The notes: generated from the letters alone by a model not told the origin. Positions 1 through 5,966 are shown, counted from the stretch's first letter. The stretch is 10,486 nucleotides of DNA from an uncultured Clostridia bacterium (GCA_934796775.1 CAKVPH010000033.1:1-10486); one strand, 5' to 3'. A program made the numbers and translations.

Positions 1-27
1 AAACTTTTCGCGGAAAATAAAATTACT

Positions 28-200
28 ACTCGTTTTAAGTTTTCTACTATGTTTAAAATAATCGTAGTGGGCGGATAGTATACGCCCGTTTTGTTGATTC
101 AACCTTACTTTATTGCGGGAAGATGATATCTTCCCCTACAAGCTTTTATAAGCTCACATAACGCACAATAAGGATGCAACGTCACGTTGCCGTCAAGCTG
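28..200. repeat. Intergenic modular repeat, copy A (rearranged)
   Basis: This is the most divergent of three copies of an intergenic repeat in the window. It shares the lead-in CTCGTTTTAAGTTTT with the other two, followed by two adjacent hairpins. The first, at 69-87, is GGGCGGATAGTATACGCCC, with one mismatched pair compared with the perfect copies. The second, at 117-135, is GGGAAGATGATATCTTCCC, followed by CCTACA. A third palindrome, GCAACGTCACGTTGC (176-190), lies on the right side here and in inverted orientation together with its neighbour (the reverse complement reads GCAGCTTGACGGCAACGTGA). In copies B and C the equivalent block lies on the left. The repeat therefore seems to be built of modules that can be rearranged. 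No coding capacity is seen in it. Confidence 0.75.
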
Positions 201-253
201 CATGTTCGCAGAATAATATATTCTGAGTAAAAAAACGGCAAAATAAAAAATGC

Positions 254-270
254 CACTTTTACAAAAAGTG
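254..270. other. Small hairpin inside the inverted-repeat element
   Basis: CACTTTT-ACA-AAAAGTG forms a 7-bp stem. On the minus strand it is followed by a T-rich tract (TTTTTTATTTT), so it could act as a weak leftward terminator. The stem is AT-rich, so the effect is uncertain. Confidence 0.35.
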
Positions 271-298
271 ACAAATTGTGCAAAATTATAAAAATCAG

Positions 299-327
299 TT
301 GACTTTTATTTTTTACAGTTATATAAT
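299..327 (+). promoter_or_regulatory. Sigma-A promoter inside the inverted-repeat element
   Basis: TTGACT (299-304) and a perfect TATAAT (322-327) are separated by 17 bp, giving an expected transcription start near 334. It points toward perR, 206 bp upstream of that start codon. No open gene and no GC-rich terminator lie between them, so it probably gives perR a long-leader transcript. A 10-bp palindrome, ATAATATTAT (323-332), overlaps the -10 box. The right arm of the inverted repeat would lie at about +10 to +30. Confidence 0.7.
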
Positions 328-479
328 ATTATCGAAAAAAGTTCTCAGAATATATTATTCTGCGTAAAATCAATAAATAATAGTATTTATAGAGCGTAAA
401 TATAAAGTCATATATCTCTTTTGCTTTTTAAACAATTTTACTCTACTAAAAAATTTTTTTAAAAATTTGCAAAAAAGCC

Positions 480-508
480 TTGACTTTTTTATTTTTTTCG
501 ATTATACT
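480..508 (+). promoter_or_regulatory. Sigma-A promoter of the perR-rubrerythrin operon
   Basis: TTGACT (480-485) and TATACT (503-508) are separated by 17 bp. The expected start is near 515, within the PerR-box-like palindrome and only about 25 nt ahead of the perR start codon. Confidence 0.8.
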
Positions 509-510
509 GA

Positions 511-531
511 TAATAGTAATCATTACTGATA
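511..531 (+). promoter_or_regulatory. PerR/Fur-box-like operator
   Basis: The perfect palindrome AGTAAT-C-ATTACT (515-527) lies directly downstream of the -10 box and over the predicted transcription start. Viewed as a 7-1-7 site it reads TAGTAATCATTACTG, which keeps the TAAT/ATTA core of the Bacillus PerR box (TTATAATnATTATAA). Its position suggests that the PerR-type protein encoded just downstream represses its own operon. Confidence 0.7.
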
Positions 532-539
532 AGGATTTT

Positions 540-917
540 ATGGAGAGCAGATATTCAAAACAGCGCGAAGAAATATATTCCGTGCTTAAAAACACCGTAA
601 CGCACCCGACAGCGGAATGGATATACGAGCAAGTACGAAAGCTTGATCCTACCGTGAGCTTGGGAACCGTTTACAGGAATTTGGCAAAGCTAAAGTACGG
701 CGGACAGATTATTGCGCTTGACACGGCGGATAACAAAACGCATTATGATGCGTGCATAGAGCCGCACGGGCATTTTGTTTGCGAGTGTTGCAAAAAAGTT
801 TTTGACGTATGGGAAATGCCACATTTACCCAAGGAACTTGAAGAAAACGGATATCTGACGCAAAAAACCAACATCGTTTATTACGGCATCTGCCGTGAAT
901 GTAATAAAAATAAATAA
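540..917 (+). CDS. perR: Fur-family peroxide-responsive repressor, PerR type
   Basis: This is a metal-dependent repressor that in PerR relatives senses hydrogen peroxide by iron-catalysed oxidation of histidine ligands, then releases the promoters of peroxide-defence genes. The 125-residue product has the family's normal length. The N-terminal winged helix carries THPTAEWIY (21-29) and the recognition-helix motif LGTVYRNL (41-48). The regulatory metal site can be followed as H22, D70 (HYD), H76, H78 and D89. Structural zinc would be held by C81-x-x-C84 and C118-x-x-C121. I chose the ATG at 540, after AAGGA (531-535). The in-frame TTG at 480 is the -35 box of the promoter and would add a non-family hydrophobic tail. 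The gene is followed after 23 nt by a reverse rubrerythrin, a classic PerR target, which favours PerR over Fur or Zur. A PerR-box-like palindrome overlaps its own start site, suggesting autoregulation. Confidence 0.85.
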   Translation: MESRYSKQREEIYSVLKNTVTHPTAEWIYEQVRKLDPTVSLGTVYRNLAKLKYGGQIIALDTADNKTHYDACIEPHGHFVCECCKKVFDVWEMPHLPKELEENGYLTQKTNIVYYGICRECNKNK

Positions 918-940
918 AAAGTATTTCTAAGGAGTTAATT

Positions 941-1486
941 ATGAAAAAATTTGTTTGCAGTATTTGCGGTTACGTACACGAAGGCGATTCAGCACCCGAA
1001 AAATGCCCACAGTGCGGTGCGCCCGCTTCTAAATTTGTTGAACAGGCAGGCGAAAAAAGCTGGGCAGCGGAACACGTTGTAGGCGTTGCTAAAGACGTTC
1101 CCGCCGACATTTTAGAAGGACTAAGAATGAACTTCACCGGCGAATGCACCGAAGTTGGTATGTATTTGGCAATGGCGAGAGTTGCTCACCGCGAAGGTTA
1201 TCCCGAAATAGGACTTTACTGGGAAAAAGCCGCTTTTGAAGAAGCAGAACACGCAGCTAAATTTGCCGAACTTTTAGGCGAAGTTGTAACCGATTCTACT
1301 AAGAAAAACCTTGAACTTCGTGTTGAAGCCGAAAACGGCGCAACTGCAGGAAAATATGAACTTGCTAAACGCGCAAAAGAACTCGGACTTGACGCTATAC
1401 ACGACACCGTTCACGAAATGGCTCGCGACGAAGCGCGTCACGGCAAAGCCTTTGAGGGGTTATTAAACAGATATTTTAAAAAGTAA
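941..1486 (+). CDS. rbr: Reverse rubrerythrin (rubredoxin domain first)
   Basis: This is a 181-residue non-haem diiron peroxidase of the cytoplasm that reduces hydrogen peroxide to water in anaerobes, taking electrons through its rubredoxin-like iron centre. The domain order is inverted relative to classical rubrerythrin. The rubredoxin-type knuckles C6-x-x-C9 and C22-x-x-C25 come first, followed by a ferritin-like four-helix bundle (about 50-178). Visible diiron ligands are E68, the E101-x-x-H104 pair, a glutamate near 129-131, and the E164-x-x-H167 pair. This layout matches the reverse rubrerythrins of Clostridium acetobutylicum, which are known to be PerR-repressed and strongly induced by oxygen. 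The start is preceded by AAGGAG (929-934) at good spacing. No promoter fits in the 23-nt gap from perR, so the two are read as one operon. The partner NADH:rubredoxin reductase is not in the window. Confidence 0.93.
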   Translation: MKKFVCSICGYVHEGDSAPEKCPQCGAPASKFVEQAGEKSWAAEHVVGVAKDVPADILEGLRMNFTGECTEVGMYLAMARVAHREGYPEIGLYWEKAAFEEAEHAAKFAELLGEVVTDSTKKNLELRVEAENGATAGKYELAKRAKELGLDAIHDTVHEMARDEARHGKAFEGLLNRYFKK

Positions 1487-1497
1487 GGCGGCGTAAC

Positions 1498-1711
1498 GGC
1501 AGCTTGACGGCAGCTTGACGCTGGCAACGTAACGTTGCATCTTGGCTGCCTCTTATATGCTTTTAACGGAACAATAAGCTTATAACTCGTTTTAAGTTTT
1601 CGACTTTGTTTTTAAAAATTGTAGCGGGCGGATATTATCCGCCCGTTTTGTTTATTCAAGCTTGCTTTTTATGCGGGAAGATATTATCTTCCCCTACAAT
1701 TATTTATAACA
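1498..1711. repeat. Intergenic modular repeat, copy B
   Basis: This copy begins 11 bp after the rubrerythrin stop with a tandem 11-mer, GGCAGCTTGAC (1498-1508 and 1509-1519). From 1519 to the first large hairpin it matches copy C base for base except for one C/T difference. It holds three perfect palindromes: GCAACGTAACGTTGC (1524-1538), GGGCGGATATTATCCGCCC (1626-1644) and GGGAAGATATTATCTTCCC (1675-1693). It ends with CCTACAATTATTTATAAC. Near identity with copy C, 1.36 kb away, implies recent duplication, gene conversion or strong constraint. Confidence 0.85.
1626..1653 (+). terminator. Possible terminator hairpin in repeat copy B
   Basis: A perfect 9-bp stem, GGGCGGATA/TATCCGCCC, is followed by GTTTTGTTT. 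As the first GC-rich hairpin with a T-rich tail after the rubrerythrin gene, it could end the perR operon transcript. The T tract is interrupted by G, and the one-base formal loop means the stem closes with fewer pairs. Confidence 0.45.
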
Positions 1712-1738
1712 GTCTACTAAAAAAATATTAATAAACTC

Positions 1739-1770
1739 GGGGTAATGTATTATTTGCATCGCCCTTTTTT
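1739..1770 (+). terminator. Weak terminator-like hairpin with T tract
   Basis: GGGG (1739-1742) with ATG, and CAT with GCCC (up to 1764), form an imperfect stem with an internal loop, followed immediately by six T residues (1765-1770). It would serve transcripts that pass through repeat copy B. The stem is poor, so this is tentative. Confidence 0.3.
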
Positions 1771-1924
1771 ACTTTTAAAAGGTTTTATTCTATCTTTTTT
1801 AATTATCAGGTAAGAAATTTTCCTTTTAGCATTGCAATTTGAACAGCCTTATGTTAAAATAAATTATCCGATTAAAAAAGTGCAGCATAGCTTAGCGCAG
1901 ATCGGAAGAATAAGGAGTGTAAAA

Positions 1925-2860
1925 ATGAACAAATTGTTTAAAACCTTTTGCGAAGAACGCGGACTGACTGTAAACGGAAACAACGCATACGGAACATTTA
2001 ACGGCTACGAACTGAGTTTTATATTGCAAAACCTTGATTCGGTAAGCCCCGTAAAAATTCATTTGAATTGTTACACTACAGACAAACAAAAAATGGATAT
2101 CGAGTCGGCTTTAAGAAGTAAAAGTTATAAGTTTTTCCGTTGGCAATTTACGCAATACGGCTTACTTATAGGGCTTAACGCTATGACTAACAAAGGCATG
2201 CTCAACCGTTTGCCGCAAATAATTGACGAAACTTGTGAAATTCTTAACAACAACGGCGCAAAAGGCGCAGGATTTTGCCCCATTTGCGGTAACGAATTGA
2301 ACGCAGACGACAGCAAGCCTTATTTTATAGAAAATTTAATGAAAGTAACTATCGATAATCAGTGTGCGAGCGAACTTAATAAGGTTATAGAAGCCGAAAA
2401 CGCCGATTACGAAAATGCGCCGAATAATTACGGCAAAGGTTTTTTGGGCGCGCTGATAGGCGGACTTGCAGGAATGGTTACGGCTGTAATACTATATCTT
2501 ATAGGATACGTTGCTTCTATTTCGTCGTTGGTGGCGTTTGCCTTGGGTAATTTTTTATACGGCAAGTTTGGCGGAAAGAAAAACAAAACCATGATTGTGA
2601 TTGTAACTGCAACGTCGCTCGTTTGCGTTTTAGCTTCCGTTTTTGCAATTTATACCGTTGCGGCGGGTGTTATAGCTTTAAACTCCGGTTCGGATTTAAA
2701 CTCATATCAGGCGTTCGCTTACTTAATGAAAAACGAACCCGATTTTTCAAAGGCGTTTTATCAGGACTTAGGAATGATGGCTTTCTTTGCCGTTTTAGGC
2801 GTTATATTCGAAATACTTTCATTACGCAAAAAAATACAGCGTCCTAACAAAATCAAATAA
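1925..2860 (+). CDS. Hypothetical membrane protein with a CPIC zinc-ribbon-like motif
   Basis: I do not recognise the family of this 311-residue protein. The N-terminal half (1-165) appears soluble and has one Cys knuckle, CPICG (118-122), as in half of a zinc ribbon. The only other nearby cysteine is C147, so metal binding is not assured. The C-terminal half is membrane-embedded. Hydrophobic segments lie at about 172-195, 200-216, 222-252 and 283-300, the first rich in glycine (GFLGALIGGLAGM). The protein ends in a basic tail, RKKIQRPNKIK. I chose the ATG at 1925 because AAGGAG (1912-1917) sits seven bases ahead of it; the reading frame stays open further upstream but lacks such a site. The gene stands alone, isolated between two nearly identical intergenic repeats, with no convincing promoter box seen. 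Lone placement gives no clue to function. Confidence 0.75.
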   Translation: MNKLFKTFCEERGLTVNGNNAYGTFNGYELSFILQNLDSVSPVKIHLNCYTTDKQKMDIESALRSKSYKFFRWQFTQYGLLIGLNAMTNKGMLNRLPQIIDETCEILNNNGAKGAGFCPICGNELNADDSKPYFIENLMKVTIDNQCASELNKVIEAENADYENAPNNYGKGFLGALIGGLAGMVTAVILYLIGYVASISSLVAFALGNFLYGKFGGKKNKTMIVIVTATSLVCVLASVFAIYTVAAGVIALNSGSDLNSYQAFAYLMKNEPDFSKAFYQDLGMMAFFAVLGVIFEILSLRKKIQRPNKIK

Positions 2861-2866
2861 AGCAGT

Positions 2867-3073
2867 GTGACGGTAGCGCACCGCTGGCAACGTAACGTTG
2901 CATCTTGGCTGCCTCTTATATGCTTTTAACGGAACAATAAGCTTATAACTCGTTTTAAGTTTTCGACTTTGTTTTTAAAAATCGTAGCGGGCGGATATTA
3001 TCCGCCCGTTTCGTTTGCTTAAACTTACTTTTTAGCGGGAAGATAATATCTTCCCCTACAATTATTTATAACA
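2867..3073. repeat. Intergenic modular repeat, copy C
   Basis: This copy begins about 7 bp after the stop of the hypothetical membrane protein gene. It carries the three palindromes GCAACGTAACGTTGC (2887-2901), GGGCGGATATTATCCGCCC (2989-3007) and GGGAAGATAATATCTTCCC (3037-3055). From 2882 it matches copy B almost perfectly. In the second hairpin only the central base differs (A here, T in copy B), leaving pairing intact. The left end differs from copy B, lacking the tandem GGCAGCTTGAC. Confidence 0.85.
2989..3012 (+). terminator. Possible terminator hairpin in repeat copy C
   Basis: This is the same perfect 9-bp stem as in copy B, followed here by GTTTCG rather than GTTTTG, so the T tract is weaker. 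It is the first strong hairpin after the hypothetical gene and may contribute to its 3' end. Confidence 0.35.
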
Positions 3074-3078
3074 CCTTA

Positions 3079-3103
3079 ATAATCGACCTATAGGCGGGTT
3101 TTT
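3079..3103 (+). repeat. CCTATAGG-centred short repeat, copy 1
   Basis: The block ATAATC-R-ACCTATAGGC-R-G-R-TTTTT occurs here and again at 8882-8906, differing only at the R positions. The core CCTATAGG (3087-3094) is a perfect palindrome, followed by GCGGG and a run of six T residues, like a decayed rho-independent terminator. It lies in the 140-bp gap between repeat copy C and the 3' end of the ABC permease gene. Confidence 0.5.
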
Positions 3104-3212
3104 TGCAAAAACTACTTTGCAATTATCCCCTGTTCTTTTTGTTGATTTCTTTACCAAAAAGAAGTGCTTTAATTTAAATATGCATAATTTTAATTCTGCA
3201 TTAGCCTGAAAT

Positions 3213-4112
3213 TTATTTTTTCTTTTTTGATAACACGTTTAATATAACGTAAATACCCACAAGCACTAAAATGCTGATAAAAACTATCAGAAACATTGCA
3301 GGTGTTTCGATTTTATTGCCGAAAAACGACAAATTGCAGTCAACGCTTTTTCTCATATCGTCCATAACGGCAGGCGGAAAACCAAGATCTTCCATCTGAC
3401 TAAACGACCCGCGCATGCAGTGATTGCGGATAAGCGAAGTTCCGTACGTTCCGGGTAAAAAAGATAAAACCTTTTGAAGTGCGGGCGAAAAGCTGTGAAT
3501 AGGCATATATGCGCCGCAAATAAAACCGTAACCCGCACTTACGATAGTGCCTACAGCCGAAGCCTGCCCGTTTGTTTTAAGCGCGAAATTTACGCAGGAC
3601 GACAGAGCCGTTCCGAACAATACAAGCAAAATTACGTCGCCTATTATACATAAAACGTCAACAAAACTTAAGCACCACCCGATTATCGCAAGGTAACCAA
3701 AGCAAACGAAGGTTGCCGCAAGGCTGATTATGAGCGACGAACAAAGCGTGGATATGTAATATGCGAGCGCAAGCGTCGCGGGTTTTGTGGGAGCAACCGT
3801 AAGATCGCGCCTTGCTCCGCTGATTTTATCGTTGACCATTAAAAGATTTGAACAAAAAGGAACCGTTATGCACGACACCGCAAGAAGCGACGAAACAAGC
3901 TGACCGCCTACGCAACCGTTTAAAATTTTATCCGAAAGCGTTACACCCGCCTCAGCTAAAGCATCGCGGAAGGACGATTCGAATACGTTTTTTAAAAAAG
4001 TCGCATAAAGCACAAGTAAAATCAACGGCGTTATAAGCGATGTAAAAAACATTCCTTTATCTTTAAAATATAGTTTTACGTTACGTTCTATAAGCGCGAA
4101 AAGCGTTTTCAT
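3213..4112 (-). CDS. ABC-2 type transporter permease
   Basis: This 299-residue polytopic membrane protein is the channel half of a DrrAB-type drug or lipid exporter. The N-terminus (FALIERNVKLYFKDKGM) is the cytoplasmic amphipathic entry helix usual for ABC-2 permeases. About six hydrophobic segments follow, near 22-45, 72-92, 115-138, 142-168, 184-205 and 271-293. A large soluble loop between the fifth and sixth (about 206-265) is typical of the family. The ATG overlaps the ATPase stop codon as ATGA, which implies translational coupling, and a strong GGAGGAGAGG lies just ahead of it. With one ATPase and one permease, the active transporter would be a 2+2 complex. The substrate cannot be read from the sequence; the TetR gene upstream suggests a toxic or regulatory small molecule. 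Confidence 0.88.
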   Translation of the reverse strand: MKTLFALIERNVKLYFKDKGMFFTSLITPLILLVLYATFLKNVFESSFRDALAEAGVTLSDKILNGCVGGQLVSSLLAVSCITVPFCSNLLMVNDKISGARRDLTVAPTKPATLALAYYISTLCSSLIISLAATFVCFGYLAIIGWCLSFVDVLCIIGDVILLVLFGTALSSCVNFALKTNGQASAVGTIVSAGYGFICGAYMPIHSFSPALQKVLSFLPGTYGTSLIRNHCMRGSFSQMEDLGFPPAVMDDMRKSVDCNLSFFGNKIETPAMFLIVFISILVLVGIYVILNVLSKKKK

Positions 4113-5023
4113 TTATCCTCTCCTCCCGATAACTTCTTGCCGGTTACGGCTAAAAATACGTCGTCCATTTTACCCTTTGTAATCTCGTAGTCGCAAAACA
4201 CCTCGGGATACTTTAAAATGAGCGAAGTAGCCGCCTTTGTGTCAGGTACGAAAACCTTGTAAGCATCGCGAATATTCTTATACGGCGCGCCAAGCATTTT
4301 TATTTGCTCCTCCGTTGCGCCGTAAACGGTTATGTAGTCGCCCGTATAGGTGTTTTTAAGCTCTAACGGCGTACCTTTTGCCGAGATTTTGCCGCCGTCT
4401 ATTATAACAACGTAATCGGCGTCTGCGGCTTCTTCCATATAGTGAGTTGTTAAAAACACTGTCATGTTTTCTTTTTTTCTCAGGTCGCTTATAACGCTCC
4501 AGAGTACGCTTCTCGTCTGCGGATCCAGCCCCGTAGTCGGCTCGTCTAAAATTAGTATTTTAGGATCGTGCAAAAGAGCGCGAGCAATATCTATACGTCT
4601 GCGCTGTCCGCCCGAAAGTTTTCCGAGCGTGCGCTTTAACAGATCCTTAAAATCCAGAAGCTCGCTAAGCTCTGCAAGCCTTATTTCAAATGCTTCGCCG
4701 TATATGCCGTAAAGCGCGGCGCGACTTTTAAGGTTTTCGTAAACGTTTAAGTCTTTATCAAGCACGGAATTTTGAAAAACTACGCCTATTTTTGAGCGAA
4801 CCGCATCGCTTTCAAGCGCGGGATCATTGCCGCATACGCTCACTTTTCCGCCATCACGGTCTAATTGTCCGCACAAAATGTTTATGGTAGTGGACTTTCC
4901 TGCGCCGTTAATGCCTAAAAATGCGAACAACTCGCCTTCTTTTACGCAAAAACTCAAATCGGAAACCGCTTTGACTTCTTTAAACGATTTTGATAAATGT
5001 TCTATTTCGATTATGTTGTTCAT
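4109..5023 (-). CDS. ABC transporter ATP-binding protein (DrrA/CcmA-like)
   Basis: This 304-residue cytoplasmic ATPase powers the permease encoded directly downstream. All nucleotide-binding motifs are intact: Walker A GINGAGKST (37-45), Q-loop Q84 in VVFQNS, the signature LSGGQRRR (136-143), Walker B ILILDEP (156-162) with catalytic E161, the D-loop GLD (165-167) and the switch H194 in LTTHYMEEA. The C-terminal 80 residues form the accessory domain seen in drug-exporter ATPases of the DrrA group. Translation starts at an ATG preceded by AAGGAAG. The gene lies 76 nt after the TetR stop with no obvious promoter of its own, and overlaps the permease gene by 4 nt. The three genes are best read as one autoregulated operon. 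An export role is inferred from the family; an importer would need a binding protein, and none is present. Confidence 0.92.
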   Translation of the reverse strand: MNNIIEIEHLSKSFKEVKAVSDLSFCVKEGELFAFLGINGAGKSTTINILCGQLDRDGGKVSVCGNDPALESDAVRSKIGVVFQNSVLDKDLNVYENLKSRAALYGIYGEAFEIRLAELSELLDFKDLLKRTLGKLSGGQRRRIDIARALLHDPKILILDEPTTGLDPQTRSVLWSVISDLRKKENMTVFLTTHYMEEAADADYVVIIDGGKISAKGTPLELKNTYTGDYITVYGATEEQIKMLGAPYKNIRDAYKVFVPDTKAATSLILKYPEVFCDYEITKGKMDDVFLAVTGKKLSGGEDK

Positions 5024-5099
5024 ATTTCTTCCTTTTCTGTTATTTTCAACGTTTTTAAGCCGAATTTTAATTGCAATAGCGTTTTATTAATTATTGCTC

Positions 5100-5681
5100 T
5101 TAATTATTACAGCTCGTAGCGACGGCGTTATTATAGAGCGAAGCAAGGGCTTTAAATTCGCGCCGAAATGCGGCTATAAGTTCGTTATCGGTCATTTTCA
5201 GCTCTCCGACGTAAAAAAGCAGAGCTAAACCGTAAGAGTAAAAAGTCATGTCCGTGTGTATTTTACGCGCCGTCTGAGTGTCGTACCCGTACTCGCTCTT
5301 TATGGTATCGATTATCTTGTCGTAATGAACGTCGGTAAGCAGAAGCCGCGATTTTTCGTCGATATACAAAAATTTAAACAGCTCTTTTTCCTGCTCGGCA
5401 AACCTTACAAAACCTATCCCGTAATCGCTGTAACGGCTGTGCGAACCGTCGTTACAGCTTAAAGATTTTATAACCCGTTCGCTATGCTCTTTTATGGCGC
5501 GAACAGTCATTTCGTCTTTAAGTTCGCTCATGTTTTTAAAAAATCGATATATAGGCTGAGTTGAACACCCTAACTTTTTTGCAACGCTTCGCGCGTTTAC
5601 TGCCGAAAAGCCGCTTTCTTTAAGTACAGCAAAAGCCCCGTCTACTATATCGCTTTTTGTAAGCTTGTTTTTTTCGGACAT
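5100..5681 (-). CDS. TetR/AcrR-family transcriptional regulator
   Basis: This is a 193-residue ligand-responsive repressor and first gene of the operon with the ABC exporter. The N-terminal helix-turn-helix is clear: TKSDIVDGAFAVLKESG (8-24) leads into VNARSVAKKLGCSTQPIYRFFKN (28-50), the standard TetR pattern ending in the (I/L)Y-x-(H/Y/F)F box. The remaining 130 or so residues are the divergent helical ligand-binding and dimerisation domain. I chose the ATG at 5681 because GGGAGAG lies just ahead of it; an in-frame TTG ten codons upstream lacks a ribosome site and overlaps the operator. A strong promoter and a perfect 7-6-7 inverted repeat directly downstream of it suggest autorepression. 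The inducer is probably a substrate of the exporter, but nothing in the sequence identifies it. Confidence 0.88.
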   Translation of the reverse strand: MSEKNKLTKSDIVDGAFAVLKESGFSAVNARSVAKKLGCSTQPIYRFFKNMSELKDEMTVRAIKEHSERVIKSLSCNDGSHSRYSDYGIGFVRFAEQEKELFKFLYIDEKSRLLLTDVHYDKIIDTIKSEYGYDTQTARKIHTDMTFYSYGLALLFYVGELKMTDNELIAAFRREFKALASLYNNAVATSCNN

Positions 5682-5698
5682 ACACTCTCCCGTTTTGA

Positions 5699-5718
5699 TA
5701 TATAGCGACAACTATATA
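5699..5718 (-). promoter_or_regulatory. Probable operator of the TetR regulator
   Basis: TATATAG-N6-CTATATA is a perfect inverted repeat lying just downstream of the predicted transcription start (near 5722) and ahead of the ribosome site of the tetR-type gene. The size and position suit repression by a TetR-family dimer. Confidence 0.6.
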
Positions 5719-5728
5719 ACACATTGTT

Positions 5729-5757
5729 ATTTTACAACCAAGCAAGAAATAAGTCAA
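5729..5757 (-). promoter_or_regulatory. Sigma-A promoter of the TetR-ABC operon
   Basis: On the minus strand, TTGACT (5757-5752), a 17-bp spacer and TAAAAT (5734-5729) form a near-consensus promoter. The predicted start is near 5722. It is divergent from the tRNA promoter about 60 bp away. Confidence 0.75.
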
Positions 5758-5818
5758 ATGTTTAAACAAAAAAGAGCGAAAAAATAGCGTGCAATTTTTG
5801 GAAAAATAAATAAAGTGA

Positions 5819-5847
5819 TTGACAAAGCAAAAATGATTTGATAAAAT
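5819..5847 (+). promoter_or_regulatory. Sigma-A promoter of the tRNA gene
   Basis: TTGACA (5819-5824), a 17-bp spacer and TAAAAT (5842-5847). The start is expected near 5854, giving a short precursor leader of about 37 nt before the mature tRNA. Confidence 0.8.
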
Positions 5848-5890
5848 AACTAATGAGTTTGAACGGCAAGCTTGAAAAAAAAGCGAAAAT

Positions 5891-5966
5891 GGGGATATGG
5901 CTCAGTTGGTAGAGCGTCGCGTTCGCAACGCGAAGGCCGTGAGTTCGAATCTCATTATCTCCACCA
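5891..5966 (+). tRNA. tRNA-Ala (anticodon CGC)
   Basis: This is a complete 76-nt tRNA with the CCA end encoded (5964-5966). The acceptor stem GGGGATA/TATCTCC has a G3-U70 wobble, the known identity element for alanyl-tRNA synthetase, which agrees with the anticodon CGC (5924-5926, codon GCG) in the loop TTCGCAA. The D arm is GCTC/GAGC, the anticodon stem TCGCG/CGCGA, and the T arm GTGAG-TTCGAAT-CTCAT. All stems close properly, so the gene looks functional. It is a single-gene transcription unit with its own promoter and terminator. Confidence 0.96.

Larger units (their letters stand above)
207..364. repeat. 158-bp element with perfect 21-bp inverted ends around a promoter
   Basis: The arms at 207-227 and 344-364 are exact reverse complements over 21 bases (left arm begins CGCAGAATAATATATTC). 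They enclose 116 bp that contain a complete sigma-A promoter (299-327) pointing right. Each arm is itself nearly palindromic: CAGAATA-ATA-TATTCTG at 209-225 and CAGAATA-TAT-TATTCTG at 346-362, with centres 137 bp apart. Possible meanings are an invertible promoter cassette, a pair of repressor operators that form a DNA loop, or the remnant of a small transposable element. No target-site duplication is visible outside the arms. Confidence 0.8.

Noticed and set aside
207..364. A miniature transposable element with terminal inverted repeats
   Set aside because: Kept only as an alternative: no target-site duplication is seen next to the arms, and the internal promoter and symmetric arms fit a regulatory role better. 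A second copy elsewhere in the genome would revive this view.
480..539. N-terminal extension of PerR starting at the TTG at 480
   Set aside because: The 20 extra residues are a hydrophobic run unlike any Fur-family protein, and the DNA is the promoter and operator; the ATG at 540 with AAGGA fits the family length.
334..539. Riboswitch or T-box in the long perR leader
   Set aside because: The leader is almost entirely A/T, and apart from the inverted-repeat arm and an A/T-only stem (451-468) no conserved riboswitch core or GC-rich terminator is visible.
1832..1924. N-terminal extension of the hypothetical membrane protein from a non-ATG codon
   Set aside because: No ribosome site precedes it, while AAGGAG sits just ahead of the ATG at 1925.
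28..3073. CRISPR-like repeats
   Set aside because: The three repeats are long, palindromic in modules and separated by genes of over 1 kb, not short repeats with unique spacers; no cas genes.
3103..3122. Terminator of the ABC operon from the TTGCAAA/TTTGCAA stem
   Set aside because: On the minus strand the stem is followed by A residues, not T, and the stem is AT-rich; the real 3' end of the operon is not evident.
5891..5966. tRNA-Ala as an integration site for a mobile element
   Set aside because: No second copy of the tRNA 3' end and no integrase are found in the window.
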